Source: Reticulitermes speratus (Eukaryota; Arthropoda; Insecta; Blattodea; Rhinotermitidae). From it: a DNA stretch of 64,000 bases. The stretch covers positions 3,354,501 to 3,418,500 of the forward strand of contig JAJKFL010000011.1 of NCBI GenBank assembly GCA_021186555.1. Direction: 5' to 3'. Positions within the stretch are counted from its first letter, which is position 1, and each line of letters opens with the position of its first letter. The notes beneath the pieces were generated by a model. That model had not been told where the DNA came from. It made no database searches and was given only the letters and a program-made list of their open reading frames with translations. Both the position numbers and the translations under genes were made by a program. Shown here piece after piece: positions 11,125 to 22,282 of the stretch.

Positions 11125-11362
11125 TAAGTGTCCTTCTGTTCAAAGTGACAGTACGACTTGGGTTTTAATATTGTGCGTTCCAGCACAGTCCCGGTTACGC
11201 ATTATTTTTCCTTAGTGGAATGTAGAAAAAAAATGCATACATTTGGACTGCATACGATGAGGGCATAATTGGAAACTTGTGTCTGTCCGTAACAAATATA
11301 TTTAAACACATAAATACTAGTTTCATTTCTAGTACATTTGGTGTTGGTAATTACAGTAGGAA

Positions 11363-11602
11363 GCCGATCCCAGTGGCCGTGCGGTCTAAGGCGTGTGGGT
11401 CCTTCGGCCGCTCGCTTGCTAGGAATCCGTGGGATTCGAATCCCACCGGGGGGCATGGATGTTTGTCTCTTGTGAGTGTTGTGTGTTGTTGTCAGGTAGA
11501 GGCCTCTGCGACGAGCCGATCCCTCGTCCAGAGGAGTCCTATCGACTGTGGTGTGTCTCTCAGTGTGATCGAAAGTAATTAAAACCTCGACACTGAAACG
11601 GG
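11363..11602 (+). mobile_element. SINE-2 copy
   Basis: The head GCCGATCCCAGTGGCCGTGC and GGTCTAAGGCG (box A region), then GGGATTCGAATCCCACCGG (box B region), are followed by the shared body 'gttgtcaggtagagg' and 'ctcgtccagaggagtcctat'. The tail is truncated or diverged relative to the copies at 37499 and 47914. Two extra bases in the anticodon-loop region distinguish it. Confidence 0.85.
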
Positions 11603-11851
11603 AAACCGGAGTAGGTAGAAGATGACAAAAAAAAAATTACAGTAAGAGTTATATGGTAGATTTGATTTTGTGAGTTGTAATTCGCGAAATCAAATTGCCT
11701 ATTATAACCGGTACTTCACTTGAGCCCAAACTGAACTTCATATATTCTCAAACACGCTTTCCTGCAGAAGAAGTAAAGCACAGACACTATAGATGTTATA
11801 ATAATATAAAACTTTATTTACTACATCAGTAATTACATCAATGGAGATATA

Positions 11852-11928
11852 AAGAGTATACACAAACGAATGGTGCGGTTTCCCTTTATTCACCATTGAA
11901 ACCGCACCATTCTTTTGTGTATACCCTG
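11852..11928. mobile_element. Palindromic mariner MITE, 77 bp
   Basis: Two inverted arms (core GAATGGTGCGGTTTC) separated by a few bases match the outer ends of the transposase-bearing element at 16938-17549. TA lies at both flanks (11850-11851 and 11929-11930). The left terminus has drifted (AAGAG for CAGGG). It is an extreme deletion derivative, made of little except terminal inverted repeats. Confidence 0.85.
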
Positions 11929-11930
11929 TA

Positions 11931-12600
11931 CATCAGTCGACTCGTTGTACATATTACCAACGTCTATAGATATTACTGAGCTACAAGACTTACAGCTTTT
12001 TTAAAAAAAGTTTCTTATTAGGTACTTACTTAGAAACTAAAAACAATTTAACAATTTATTTATAGTTTACATATTTTTGGTTTGTAAAATATATTTTCCG
12101 AAACATTTTCCTTAATATATGAATTGCATTTTAAGAAGTAAAGTTGCTTTCAATGCTACATCGTTCAAGTTTATTTTTACAGATGTTCCCTTTATTGAAA
12201 AAAAGTGTGTGTTATGTAGTTAAAATTCTGAGGGCACCAAAATGTATGTCTGGCCACGGCAAAGCGCTGAATGTCTATCCGTATAAATCAGTTACATTTT
12301 TGTTTGAATACAATTCAGAAACTTTCAGAAACATTAGAGTTTTGTATTATTAGAATCGTACAAAGAATCTGCAAAAAGCGATTACTAGTCTTGCTTTGTC
12401 TGTCCTTCTGCATAAAGCAACGCGACTCCAACCAGGAACATTTTCGTGAGATTTCTTAAATTCTTACTAAAACTTTTCGACTTACTTAGATTGCGTTTAA
12501 CAACGAACAAAAATAACAAATATCTTACATGAAGACTTAACGCAACGAAGATAAGCGATCTTCTCTGTGAGATAGGAGCGAGAACGATGCAACATCTGAC
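11931..12600. other. AT-rich unassigned stretch
   Basis: Strongly AT-rich between the MITE and the TAA microsatellite. Two short overlapping frames (12144-12353 and 12271-12459, +) show no domain. Confidence 0.4.
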
Positions 12601-12601
12601 G

Positions 12602-12602
<1 letters not shown>

Positions 12603-12650
<48 letters not shown>

Positions 12651-12651
12651 G
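12603..12651. repeat. (TAA)n microsatellite
   Basis: About 16 uninterrupted ATA/TAA units directly precede the 143-bp tandem array. Each unit of that array itself contains 'taataataac'. Confidence 0.95.
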
Positions 12652-12661
12652 GAGAAAGAAT

Positions 12662-13798
12662 CTGTTATCTTTGAAGAAAGAAATGAGGTCTGAAAAACAG
12701 TTGACGGATTAATAATAAAAATAAAGCAGGCTGTATTAACTGTGAGTAATATGAGGCCAAAGACATAGTTTCACTTAAACGAATAATCAGCATTATCTGT
12801 TATCTTTGAAGAAAGAAATGAGGTCTGAAAAACAGTTGACGGAGTAATAATAACAAATAAAGCAGGCTGTATTAACTGTGAGGTAATATCTGAGGCCAAA
12901 GACATAGTTTTCACTCTAAACACAATAATCCAGCATTATCAGTTATCTTTGAAGAAAGAAATGAGGTCTGAAAAACAGTTGACGGAGTAATAATAACAAA
13001 TAAAGCAGGCTGTATTAACTGTGAGGTAATATCTGAGGCCAAAGACATAGTTTTCACTCTAAACACAATAATCCAGCATTATCGTTATCTTTGAAGAAAG
13101 AAATGAGGTCTGAAAAACAGTTGACGGAGTAATAATAACAAATAAAGCAGGCTGTATTAACTGTGAGGTAATATCTGAGGCCAAAGACATAGTTTTCACT
13201 CTAAACACAATAATCCAGCATTATCTGTTATCTTTGAAGAAAGAAATGAGGTCTGAAAAACAGTTGACGGAGTAATAATAACAAATAAAGCAGGCTGTAT
13301 TAACTGTGAGGTAATATCTGAGGCCAAAGACATAGTTTTCACTCTAAACACAATAATCCAGCATTATCTGTTATCTTTGAAGAAAGAAATGAGGTCTGAA
13401 AAACAGTTGACGGAGTAATAATAACAAATAAAGCAGGCTGTATTAACTGTGAGGTAATATCTGAGGCCAAAGACATAGTTTTCACTCTAAACACAATAAT
13501 CCAGCATTATCAGTTATCTTTGAAGAAAGAAATGAGGTCTGAAAACAGTTGACGGAGTAATAATAACAAATAAAGCAGGCTGTATTAACTGTGAGGTAAT
13601 ATCTGAGGCCAAAGACATAGTTTTCACTCTAAACACAATACTCCAGCATTATCAGTTATCTTTGAAGAAAGAAATGAGGTCTGAAAAACAGTTGACGGAG
13701 TAATAATAACAAATAAAGCAGGCTGTATTAACTGTGAGGTAATATCTGAGGCCAAAGACATAGTTTTTCACTCTAAACACAATAATCCAGCATTATCA
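12662..13798. repeat. Tandem array, about 143-bp unit, 8 copies
   Basis: Units beginning '(c)tgttatctttgaagaaag' start at 12662, 12797, 12940, 13083, 13225, 13368, 13511 and 13653, ending near 13797. The first unit is 135 bp with several small deletions; the others are 142-144 bp and nearly identical. This suggests that the inner seven were homogenised after the edge unit drifted. Stops occur in the unit, so no protein is implied. Confidence 0.95.
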
Positions 13799-14439
13799 GA
13801 AGTAAATATTTATTTTCTAATATACAGAAATGAGTAATTATGGAAATAAGAGAACAAAATTGCTGTGCGGACATTTCCTAAGGTGTATAGAATATTAAGC
13901 GTAAGAGCTTAAGTGCTGAAGGTCTTGAGGTTAACTGTTAACTACATATAATATGCTGAATATATATATATATATACTACTTGTGTACATGTTACTAAAC
14001 CTCAAACTTCGAAAAACCTTAAAACAACCATTGACAGGGGAACTACGTCGGATGTGAGGGTTATCAAGAGTTCATCCCAAAATCTTGCATTGACTATTTT
14101 ATAGTATAATTAGTCCTTTTTTTTTAGTTTTTAAGAATAACTGATAAGAGTGCTTGTTATAGTCCACAGCAGCTAAGCTCACCAAGTGTAAGATAACCCA
14201 GTGCATCTAATCGGTTCAGTTTATATCGTCGTCGCGTGTAGAACACAAGACACATACGTATCTTGCGTGTCTTGGCCTCGTCACAGTTTGTACTCTGCGT
14301 TACGTAGTGACAGTGACAGCTCAAGTGCAACGGGTTTGAGCGACGACTCTGGATTCAGTTACCGGCAGTAAGTTTCAAAAATTTACTTTTATTCCGTAAT
14401 AAGACAACTAAGATGACAGAAGGTACTATTGCCTGCTGT
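13799..14439. other. Unassigned stretch
   Basis: It has a (TA)n run near 13961-13976. A GC-richer segment at about 14206-14370 ends in a GTAAGT donor-like site (see findings). No coding frame is recognisable. Confidence 0.35.
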
Positions 14440-14731
14440 AATGTCACTCGTGTATAGCCGTGCCGTGGCTCACGCGGTTAGTCGCCGGCCTCTCACCACG
14501 GAGGCCCAGGTTTCGGTCCCAGGTCAAGTTTATATGAGATTTGTGGTGGACAAAGTGGCAATGGGACAGGTTTTTCTCCGAGTTGTCGGTTTTCCCCTCT
14601 AAATTTCATTCCACTGGTGCTCCATTAATTGTAAAACTTGGTAAAAAAAACTGCTCATCTTCATCATCTTCATTGGGGTTGCACAAAAAACCTTAAGGCT
14701 GTGGTGCGGGGGCCCTTCATAAAAATAAAAA
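14440..14731 (+). mobile_element. SINE-4 copy a (with left TSD)
   Basis: The head 'gccgtgccgtggctcacgcgg' starts at 14457, with box B GGTTTCGGTCCCAGG. The body has 'tgagatttgtggtggacaaa' and 'ctgctcatcttcatcatctt', ending in 'cataaaaataaaaaa'. AATGTCACTCGTGTA at 14440-14454 recurs with one change at 14732-14746, the expected target-site duplication. Confidence 0.9.
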
Positions 14732-15049
14732 AATGTCACTCTTGTAGTGTGCTGTAAATTTGGCTCAGGCGGTTAGTCGCCGGCCTCTCACCACGGAGGC
14801 CCAGGGTTCGGTCCCAGGTCAAGTCTATGTGAGATTTGTGGTGGACAAAGTGGCAATGGGACAAGTTTTTCTCCGAGTTGTCGGTTTTCCCCTGTAAATT
14901 TCATTCCACTGGTGCTCCATTACTTGTAAAACTTGGTAAAAAACTGCTCATCCTCCTCATCTTCATTGGGGTTGCACAAAAAGCCTTAAGGCTGTGGTGC
15001 GAGGGCTCTTCATAAAAAAAATGTCACTCGTTTAGTGTGCTGTAAATTT
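14732..15049 (+). mobile_element. SINE-4 copy b, 5'-truncated tandem neighbour
   Basis: This second copy lacks the first ~14 bases of the head and starts at about 14762 ('ggctcaggcggttagtcgcc'). It is otherwise almost identical to copy a. A 30-bp flank starting AATGTCACTC (14732-14761) is repeated at 15020-15049 with two changes. The pair therefore arose by tandem duplication of SINE plus flank, or by a second insertion into the first copy's TSD. Confidence 0.85.
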
Positions 15050-15248
15050 ATTCACGCTTCGGAGGTACTTCCTAAAAGACAGTTGTGTTCATAGTGACAG
15101 ACTTGAGAGTCTAAATTCTCACAAGAAATAAATCATTTAAAGAGGTTTCGCTTTTTTATGTTTTGGGCTTCAAATCTACTCCACTACGTTACTCAGGAGT
15201 TATAAGACTGTAGATTGGTAAAATAAATATGGTCTAGAGTAAAACCAG

Positions 15249-15557
15249 GGACACGCGGTGGCGCAGTTAGTTGAGACACTGTTCTACAAGTCGGAAGGTC
15301 GCTGGTTCGATTCCCGATGGTGTCACTGGAATTTTTCATTGACATAATCCTTTAGGTCGCACTATGGCCCTGGGGTCGACTCACCCTCTAACAGAAATGA
15401 GTACCAGAAGTATTTCCTGGGGGTAAAGGCGGCTGGTGCGTAGGACTGACAACCTTACCACATTCATGTGTCGATTGTCTAGAAATTTGGGAGCCTCAAC
15501 CTTCTGGAGCACTAAGGGCCTGTCCAGGCCTGTAATGGGATTGCTTTACCTTTTACC
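15249..15557 (+). mobile_element. SINE-1 copy with imperfect TSD
   Basis: The head matches the copy at 9543 (GTGGCGCAGTTAGTTGAGAC, then GGTTCGATTCCCGATGG), with the same body and a TTTACC-type tail. The flanks TAGAGTAAAACCAG (15235-15248) and TATAGTAAAACCTG (15558-15571) form a 14-bp TSD with two mismatches. It is older than the copies at 9543 and 28683. Confidence 0.88.
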
Positions 15558-15789
15558 TATAGTAAAACCTGTCTATAACGTAACTGCAAGTCACCAGAAT
15601 TTTTCCGTTATAGGCATCTTCCCTTTAATAGATGTATTTAAATTTAAATTAAAGATCCTCGAGCCTGTACGTGTTTTCCGTTAAAAACAGGATTTATTTT
15701 TTCTCCAGGTTCCGCTCAAGACAGGTTTCACCGTATTATCTACATCTTCACATTAGAATATTTATTGGATATTGCGAGTGTCTATGTGT

Positions 15790-16055
15790 ATGTGTATTAG
15801 GAGACGGGATAGCGTACTGAATATAGCGGCTAGGCTTCGGGGTACGCGAAAACGGAATTAATTCCCAGCACGGGCAATACATTTTTCTCCTCTCCAAAAT
15901 GTCCAGACCGGCTTGGAGCCCAACCAGTTCACTATTCAAGGGGTACTGTGGGCTTTTTGCCTGCAGTAAAGTGGATGGACAAGTAGCTGACTACTATCTC
16001 CATATATTACCACCACTATGCCTTCATGGTGTACAAAGCGACTTCTTTATTTTGT
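15790..16055 (+). mobile_element. SINE-5 copy
   Basis: The tRNA-like part is 'gcggctaggcttcggggtac' followed by a weak box B (AATTAATTCCCAGCACGGG). The body 'ctccaaaatgtccagaccgg' resembles the copies at 20957 and 53765. The tail 'tatgccttcatggtgtacaaa' matches the fragment at the window start. Box B is poorly preserved, so it is probably inactive. Confidence 0.65.
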
Positions 16056-16937
16056 TCAAATTTATGTAACTGTATTACCCATAAAACTAGAATAGCCTCA
16101 TTTTGTTAGTATCATTTCCTCCACATAAATGTAATGGTTACAAGGCCATGACTTTCCCGTCATCACCACCGTCTTACCTCTAGATGTCTACATTACGATT
16201 GGGAGGTTTACGTTGACCTAATAGGCAAAGTACATTTCACTGGGCAGTAGGAAATCACTGCTGTGAAAGCGATAAATGTACATGCGCAATATCAGTGTTG
16301 AATGACAGTTGCTACTAGTCTTTCCACCAACAGCAGCGCTGTAGTCCACCATAGAGTCAAAAGTTCCCCGCACCGCACCAAAGCCGCCCACCGCCCTGCA
16401 AGGATTTTCTCCTTGTTGGATGAAGAGTATCCTGCTTAACATGCCACAGAAACCAGCGATTTTAAGGGAAACAAACAGCATGGAAAACACTGCAGATCAG
16501 ACGCCAATGTACGCATTTGTGTACTTATTTGTGCATTGTGTATAGACCAAGTGTACTTTATGCGAACAACACTGTAGCTTGAAAGTTGTATTTAGGAAGA
16601 AACTGAAAGAAGATTGTATTCTGAGTATGCTTAGTACCATTACATTCGGAATCGTTTGTCTTCGAGTGTAGTATATAAAATAATAAAGTTTGAAATTTAC
16701 GGAAATGTAATATTGCCTGCTGTTTTGTATGAGTGTGAAACTTGATCTCTCAGGTAGAATTGTAGACTTAGGGGCATAGAAGTGGAGGATGAGGAAGATA
16801 GTTTTACTTCAGAAGTAATGGGAGGCAGGATAAAATTCCAGAACGAGTTGCATTCTTCATAAAATTTTATTCGAGCGATCAAATCAAGAGTAGGAGATAG
16901 GGAGATCATGTGGCATGCATGAGAGACGAGATAAATA
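16056..16937. other. Unassigned stretch
   Basis: Contains minus-strand open frames of 90 codons (16218-16490) and 84 codons (16697-16951) without recognisable domains. The second runs into the mariner terminal repeat. Confidence 0.35.
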
Positions 16938-17549
16938 CAGGGCATACACAAAAGAATGGTGCGGTTTCAAAAGTGGATAAAAAATTTATATCTCACATTA
17001 CACGGGTACAACATACACCGTCAGCGGCGGCAACTGTTGTTGTTACCCCAACTGAATACGAATTATGACGATTACATTCGACAACTGGACGGAGCTCCCA
17101 CCCATTTACACAGAAATGTACGAGTGCTTCTCAATCGTGTTCTTCCGCAGCGCTGGATCGGACGTGCTGCTGCAAATGAAGACAAGAACCTTCTCCCTTG
17201 GCCACCCCGTTCGCCAGATCTTACACCGTGCGATTTCTTTCTTTGGGGGTTCGTTAAAGACAGCGTTTATGTACCACCATTGCCCACGTCCATCCATGAA
17301 ATTCGTGATCGGATAACGCATGCACTGCAGGCCATTACAGCGGACATGCTACACCGGGTCTGGGATGAGTTTGATTACCGTGTGGATGTGTGTCGTGTGA
17401 CCCAGGGTGCACACATTGAAGGATTGTAATTACCAAATGAGAAACTTGGACAGTTGCCGCCGCTGACGGTGTATGTTGTGCCCGTGTAAGTTGAGAAATA
17501 CATTTTTTATTCACTTTTGATACCGCACCATTCTTTTGTGTATGCCCTG
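16938..17549 (+). mobile_element. mariner/Tc1-type deletion derivative, 612 bp
   Basis: Left (16938-17036) and right (17451-17549) inverted repeats of 99 bp differ at only a few sites, begin CAGGGCATACACAAAAGAAT and are flanked by TA. Between them lies one decayed transposase C-terminus. The N-terminal DNA-binding part and the first catalytic Asp are missing, so the element cannot be autonomous. The palindromic MITEs at 11852 and 61481 share its outer ends. Confidence 0.92.
17037..17430 (+). pseudogene. Transposase C-terminal third (mariner/Tc1, DDE_3 type)
   Basis: The plus frame (open 16956-17429, first ~25 codons encoded by the inverted repeat) reads QLDGAPTHLHRNVRVLLN, WPPRSPDLTPCDFFLWGFVK and YRVDVCRVTQGAHIEGL before the stop. 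The Asp in QLDGAP and the Asp in SPDLTP are the second and third catalytic acidic residues of the family. They sit about 42 residues apart, slightly more than usual because of an AAANEDKNLL-like insertion. The first Asp and the helix-turn-helix domain are deleted. The open frame is a remnant, not a working enzyme. Confidence 0.85.
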
Positions 17550-17551
17550 TA

Positions 17552-18302
17552 CATAGAGGCTGTTAGTGGGAAACCTGAATGAAAGAAACTTCTTGGAAGA
17601 CAGGGCATAGAGATGAATTTGATATCAAAAGGAATTTTACTGAAAAAGAATGGGATATGGTTAATGGGACTAATCTGACTAAGACAGAAATAGTAGGGGG
17701 CTGTTGTGAAAATGGTAATGAACATTCGGCTTCCATAAATTGCGGGTCTTTTATGACTGGCTAAGCAACCAATAGCGTCAGAGGGACGATTCTGTTTTAT
17801 AGAGTTGATTACGCGCTAGTGTAAGCTATATGAATGTGTGCATGCATGTGTTTATGTATGTTTATTTGATACGTGTCTGTTCCCTGTTGCCAGAGCAGTC
17901 GTGTTGCGCAAGTCAGCTCACGTTGTAACATTCCTAATTTGCGTTCCGGAAGTAACACCACCAATCCTCAGTTTTTTGGGGAATTTTCTCTTTCTCTCCG
18001 GAAAACACTCGATATTACCTCAAATTACCTCACGACCGCTTCCCATGAAATTCTTTTTCAAGTCGTTATTCAATTATCGTCTTACAAGTCGACATTACAT
18101 AGGCCCAGTGTCAGCGTCCTGCTATGTAATATGAACAAACAGAGGGTCAACAGTTATACAGGGTCTTTGTTGGGGATTTCTACTGCAAAATATTACTGAC
18201 AAATAAGCAAAAAATTATAAACCATGATAATTTCAACAATTAGATATGCAGCATTCTTGAACGTCTAACTAAACTATAGACTTTGGGCCTTCCGTTTTAT
18301 AA
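17552..18302. other. Unassigned stretch
   Basis: Several short overlapping frames (for example 17838-18134 and 17873-18199, +) without motifs. No match to the repeat families of the window. Confidence 0.35.
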
Positions 18303-19551
18303 CCGCACCACTCTGTTGCCCTACGAGAGGGGCTTAGCTTAGACGTCAGTCTAGTCTCCTTCTGTAATCCATATTTTCTTCCCTCCTTACTAGAGGGCTT
18401 TATATTAGACGTCACACTAGTGCCTTTCTGCCATGCACATTTCGTTCCCTCTTTACTAGAGGCGCTCAGCTTAGACGTCAGGCTAGTCTCCTTCTGCCAT
18501 GCACATTTCGTTCCCTCTTTACTAGAGGCGCTCAGCTTAGACGTCAGGATAGTCTCTTTCTGCCATGCACATTTCGTTCCCTCTTTACTAGAGGCGCTCA
18601 GCTTAGACGTCAGGATAGTCTCTTTCTGTAATCCATATTTTCTTCCCTCCTTACTAGAAGGCTTTATATTAGACGTCACACTAGTGCCTTTCTGCCATGC
18701 ACTTTCGTTCCCTCTTTACTAGAGGCGCTCAGCTTAGACGTCAGGCTAGTCTCCTTCTGCCATGCACATTTCGTTCCCTCTTTACTAGAGGCGCTCAGCT
18801 TAGACGTCAGGATAGTCTCTTTCTGCCATGCACATTTCGTTCCCTCTTTACTAGAGGCGCTCAGCTTAGACGTCAGGATAGTCTCTTTCTGTAATCCATA
18901 TTTTCTTCCCTCCTTACTAGAAGGCTTTATATTAGACGTCACACTAGTGCCTTTCTGCCATGCACATTTCGTTCCCTCTTTACTAGAGGCGCTCAGCTTA
19001 GACGTCAGGATAGTCTCTTTCTGTAATCCATATTTTCTTCCCTCCTTACTAGAGGGCTTTATATTAGACGTCACACTAGTGCCTTTCTGCCATGCACATT
19101 TCGTTCCCTCTTTACTAGAGGCGTCAGCTTAGACGTCAGGATAGTCTCTTTCTGCCATGCACATTTTGTTCCCTCTTTACTAGAGGCGCTCAGCTTAGAC
19201 GTCAGGATAGTCTCTTTCTGCCATGCACATTTTGTTCCCTCTTTACTAGAGGCGCTCAGCTTAGACGTCAGGCTAGTCTCTTTCTGCCATGCACATTTTG
19301 TTCCCTCTTTACTAGAGGCGCTCAGCTTAGACGTCAGGATAGTCTCTTTCTGCCATGCACATTTCGTTCCCTCTTTACTAGAGGCGCTCAGCTTAGACGT
19401 CAGGATAGTCTCTTTCTACCATGCACATTTTGTTCCCTCTTTACTAGAGGCGTTCAGCTTAGACGTCAGGATAGTCTCTTTCTGCCATGCACATTTCGTT
19501 CCCTCTTTACTAGAGGCGCTCAGCTTAGACGTCAGGCTAGTCTGTCTCTGT
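18303..19551. repeat. 66-bp tandem array of two unit types (about 18 full units)
   Basis: 'agtct/agtgc' marks at 18353, 18419, 18485 and onward to 19539 give a strict 66-bp period. Two one-base deletions occur near 18703 and 19121. Type A units contain 'gccatgcacatttcgttccc'; type B units contain 'gtaatccatattttcttccc'. The order is B AAA B AAA B A B AAAAAAA, a higher-order pattern. Because 66 is divisible by three, long frames open on both strands with a 22-residue period (minus: SASSKEGTKCAWQKETILTS). The deletions split the minus frame. I regard these frames as passive. Confidence 0.95.
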
Positions 19552-19884
19552 TATGTGCCCGTTTGTAGCCAAAATGGTAGTTGTGGGATTATAACAGGAA
19601 AGATTCTATATTTGACTAATATTTTTAACATCGTTTATCGTAGCTTTATTTATAAAACGCAGTTTCAGAAAGTGGATCTCTTTAGTTTTGACGTGGCAGT
19701 GGCTACAGCAATCCTGTCCTGATGCCCGCATTAAGAAGATACCATCTCTGTCTCAAGCTCTGCATAACGGCCCCATCAGCTTACAGTCCTGTCACCCACT
19801 TTCCACCTGACAGATCTAGATCCAGGCTAAGACAATGGTTAATGTCCAAAAGAGTAGTCAAGCCTGAGAATTCACGTATTTTTT
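19552..19884. other. Unassigned stretch
   Basis: Sequence between the 66-bp array and the small fold-back. I see no repeat match or frame of note. Confidence 0.35.
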
Positions 19885-20050
19885 AAAATGACACTGTGTC
19901 GTTGGGTGAGCGGTTTCCGACTTTTCGGATGATCGTGGTGCCTTGATCTTGAACGATCCACATATATGTTTGGACTAGTTCATCTTGAAGATGGAGGCAC
20001 CATCATCATTGTAAATGTTGGAAATGACGCACCCAATGACACAGCGCTTT
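19885..20050. mobile_element. Small fold-back with eroded hammerhead-like arms
   Basis: The arm 19888-19955 ('acactgtgtcgttgggtg' onward) is repeated inverted at 19978-20046 ('cacccaatgacacagcg'), with many mismatches. The minus strand of the left arm reads GAAAAGTCGG where better copies have GAAACGTCGG. It looks like a fossil of the ACGT subtype. Confidence 0.5.
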
Positions 20051-20956
20051 TCTATATACAATAAACAAAAATAGGGTCAGGAGTTAAAGAAACCTTCGTT
20101 GAAATTTTGTACTGCAATCTATTACTAAAAATAAGCATAAAATGACGAAATTTGACCATTTCACCCAATTACAAACACGGTATTTATAAAGGCCTCAAAA
20201 CACCGCTGTAGGAACATAATCTCTCATAATAGCCAAACTATTGCAAGATACCGTCGTCAGAATCCTTTAAATCTGGCCACAGAAACTCTTTATTTAATTT
20301 CTTATGTAGCAAGTTATAAAATGCAAAAATAGCGCGTAAGGTCATCCGCGAAGAACTGTTAGATATCCATGGCCCTGTAGGGAGTTGTACCATATCTGCA
20401 AGTGAATGCAATAAAAACGGAACAAAACATAAAAAGAGACACGTTACGTCAGCAATAGCCTAATCGTGTTTACGCACAATTCTCCTCAATATGATGAAAC
20501 TATTTTCAGTATCGAAGCTTGAGTTAAGATCGAATATTTTTCTTATTAAAATACTTTTATACATAAACATCTCATAAAGTCACGCTTGTCTTCGCTTTTA
20601 TGAATCCATTTAGGTCATTTCCTACCGCTAGTGTTGAAAATTGCAAGTATTTCAAGATCCACAAAAATATTTAAAATATTTGCGTGTTTGTCAGAGTTTT
20701 CAGTATGAGTGAAAAACCTCTCGCCTCATAAACTTTAAGTACCGTGTTCGAATCCGTGTCAGAGACGATGGCTGTATGATTCACTTGGCGATTACCTCGG
20801 TTTCTACAGAGTGATTGCTACTAACCAGAAGCGGATGGGAGAAATTTGGGAATGAGGGAAAGTTTAAGACCTTTTTTTCAACAAATTTTAGGAGTTAAAT
20901 GTTTGAAAAACTCTCAGCTGTTATTAATAATTACTTAATTATTTAAACATTAAACA
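20051..20956. other. Unassigned stretch
   Basis: A possible eroded SINE lies at about 20700-20875 (box-B-like GTGTTCGAATCCGTGTCAG, then 'gattacctcggtttctaca'), too diverged to place in a family. The rest is AT-rich. Confidence 0.35.
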
Positions 20957-21230
20957 TGAGCCAGTGTAATGTAGTCACCATAAGGACTAGACTACGGGCT
21001 GGACGGAGGGGAAATACTTGTTTCGAATCTAGGAAGGGATAAGAGGCTTTTTATCTTTCCCAAAATGTCCACATTGACTTTAGGGCTCACCAAAATTTGC
21101 TCAGTGGTTACCGGAGGTGCATTCGAAGGTTAAAGGGGCAGGGACCTTAACATGACGACAAAGCGCCATCTAGTGTCGAGTTAAAAACTAGTGGAGCTGT
21201 ACCTTCATTCGCCCACACACCTTCATAATG
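20957..21230 (+). mobile_element. SINE-5 copy
   Basis: 'ggactagactacgggctgg' followed by box-B-like TGTTTCGAATCTAGG, then 'cccaaaatgtccacattgac', a 'gccatctagtgtcgag' segment and a 'gctgtaccttcattcgcc' tail. The order agrees with the copies at 15790 and 53765. Boundaries are approximate and no TSD was identified. Confidence 0.65.
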
Positions 21231-22260
21231 TGCACAGAAAGAACTACTCCCTTCATTTTTCGATAATTATTCACCACAGAGAAAAAGAATTCAAGTATGT
21301 ATTATGGACCATAGTGACGTCTCTATCTTTAAGCGTTACATGATATTATTTTTTTAGATATTCATAAAATAAAAATGAACTAAAGTACACTTCCGTTGGG
21401 AGACGCCCCAACAGTGTTTAATATACCTGCAACATATATCTGTATATCGGCCCAGGTGGTCCTTTATCAAGGAATCACAAAACACATGGGGAAGCACCAA
21501 AACTTAAGCCACTTTCCTACGGCGTACAATGTTAAATACTTTGTACTTCCCAATGTCTTTTGTGTAACGACTTTACAATAGTCGGGGTGGCTGAAACATG
21601 TAGCAAGTTTATTACACATGATTGGGAATTGGGGTGTATTTAGTCGGTTTTTATTTGGAGGGAGAGCTGTAGATCTTAGTGTGATAATTTTTTGTAAAAT
21701 CAGCCGTTTTCGAGAAAATATTAGATGGTTCAGGACGCTTACGCTTACTTGATCAGTGACCAACAAATTATTCTGGGAATACATCACGTATAAAAACTGG
21801 GACAAATGGCCACACAGTACAGAGAGTATTTTATCGCCGGAGCAAGCCCTGCCGAGCGGGAGATATTATCGGTCACTTTGTGGCAACGATGTCGTCCGCT
21901 CTACGGCAAACATTCCTTCGATGAGTCTAATCTCTCTGCTAAGGAGCACGAAGTAAATATCCACAATCTCTCTTCTGTACTCTAAATTATTAAATTCTCA
22001 TAAAAGCCAAGTATTTCTGTAAGACGCAGTCAGTTGTCATCCATCTCTTCTTTGCTCTTCCAAACACTTTAAAGAAAATTTAAGAGCATAAAATGTTATG
22101 TCGGCATTTTGTTCCTAGTTTTCTGTACTTACATATTAATTTTTGCTCCTACTTTAATTACAATTATGAAAATAATAAATTAAATTCAGAGAAATATTTT
22201 CCCATAAATTTATTGTAGGAATGTGAGATTAGCTGCATCCGTTGTACCCAACATTAAAGG
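21231..22260. other. Unassigned stretch with a GAAACATGTAG relic
   Basis: CTGAAACATGTAGCAAG at 21589-21605 (+) is the 3' half of the hammerhead-like motif, without a recognisable CTGANGA. A minus frame of 112 codons (21467-21805) has no known domain. Confidence 0.4.
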
Positions 22261-22282
22261 TTACAAAACTTCTACCTTTTCC

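Noticed and set aside
16956..17429. Functional transposase gene
   Set aside because: The first ~25 codons are inverted-repeat sequence; the DNA-binding domain and first catalytic Asp are missing.
18269..19074. Two repetitive proteins of 136 and 132 residues on the minus strand
   Set aside because: They arise because the 66-bp unit is divisible by three. The plus strand is open as well, and no N-terminal unique sequence or signal is present.
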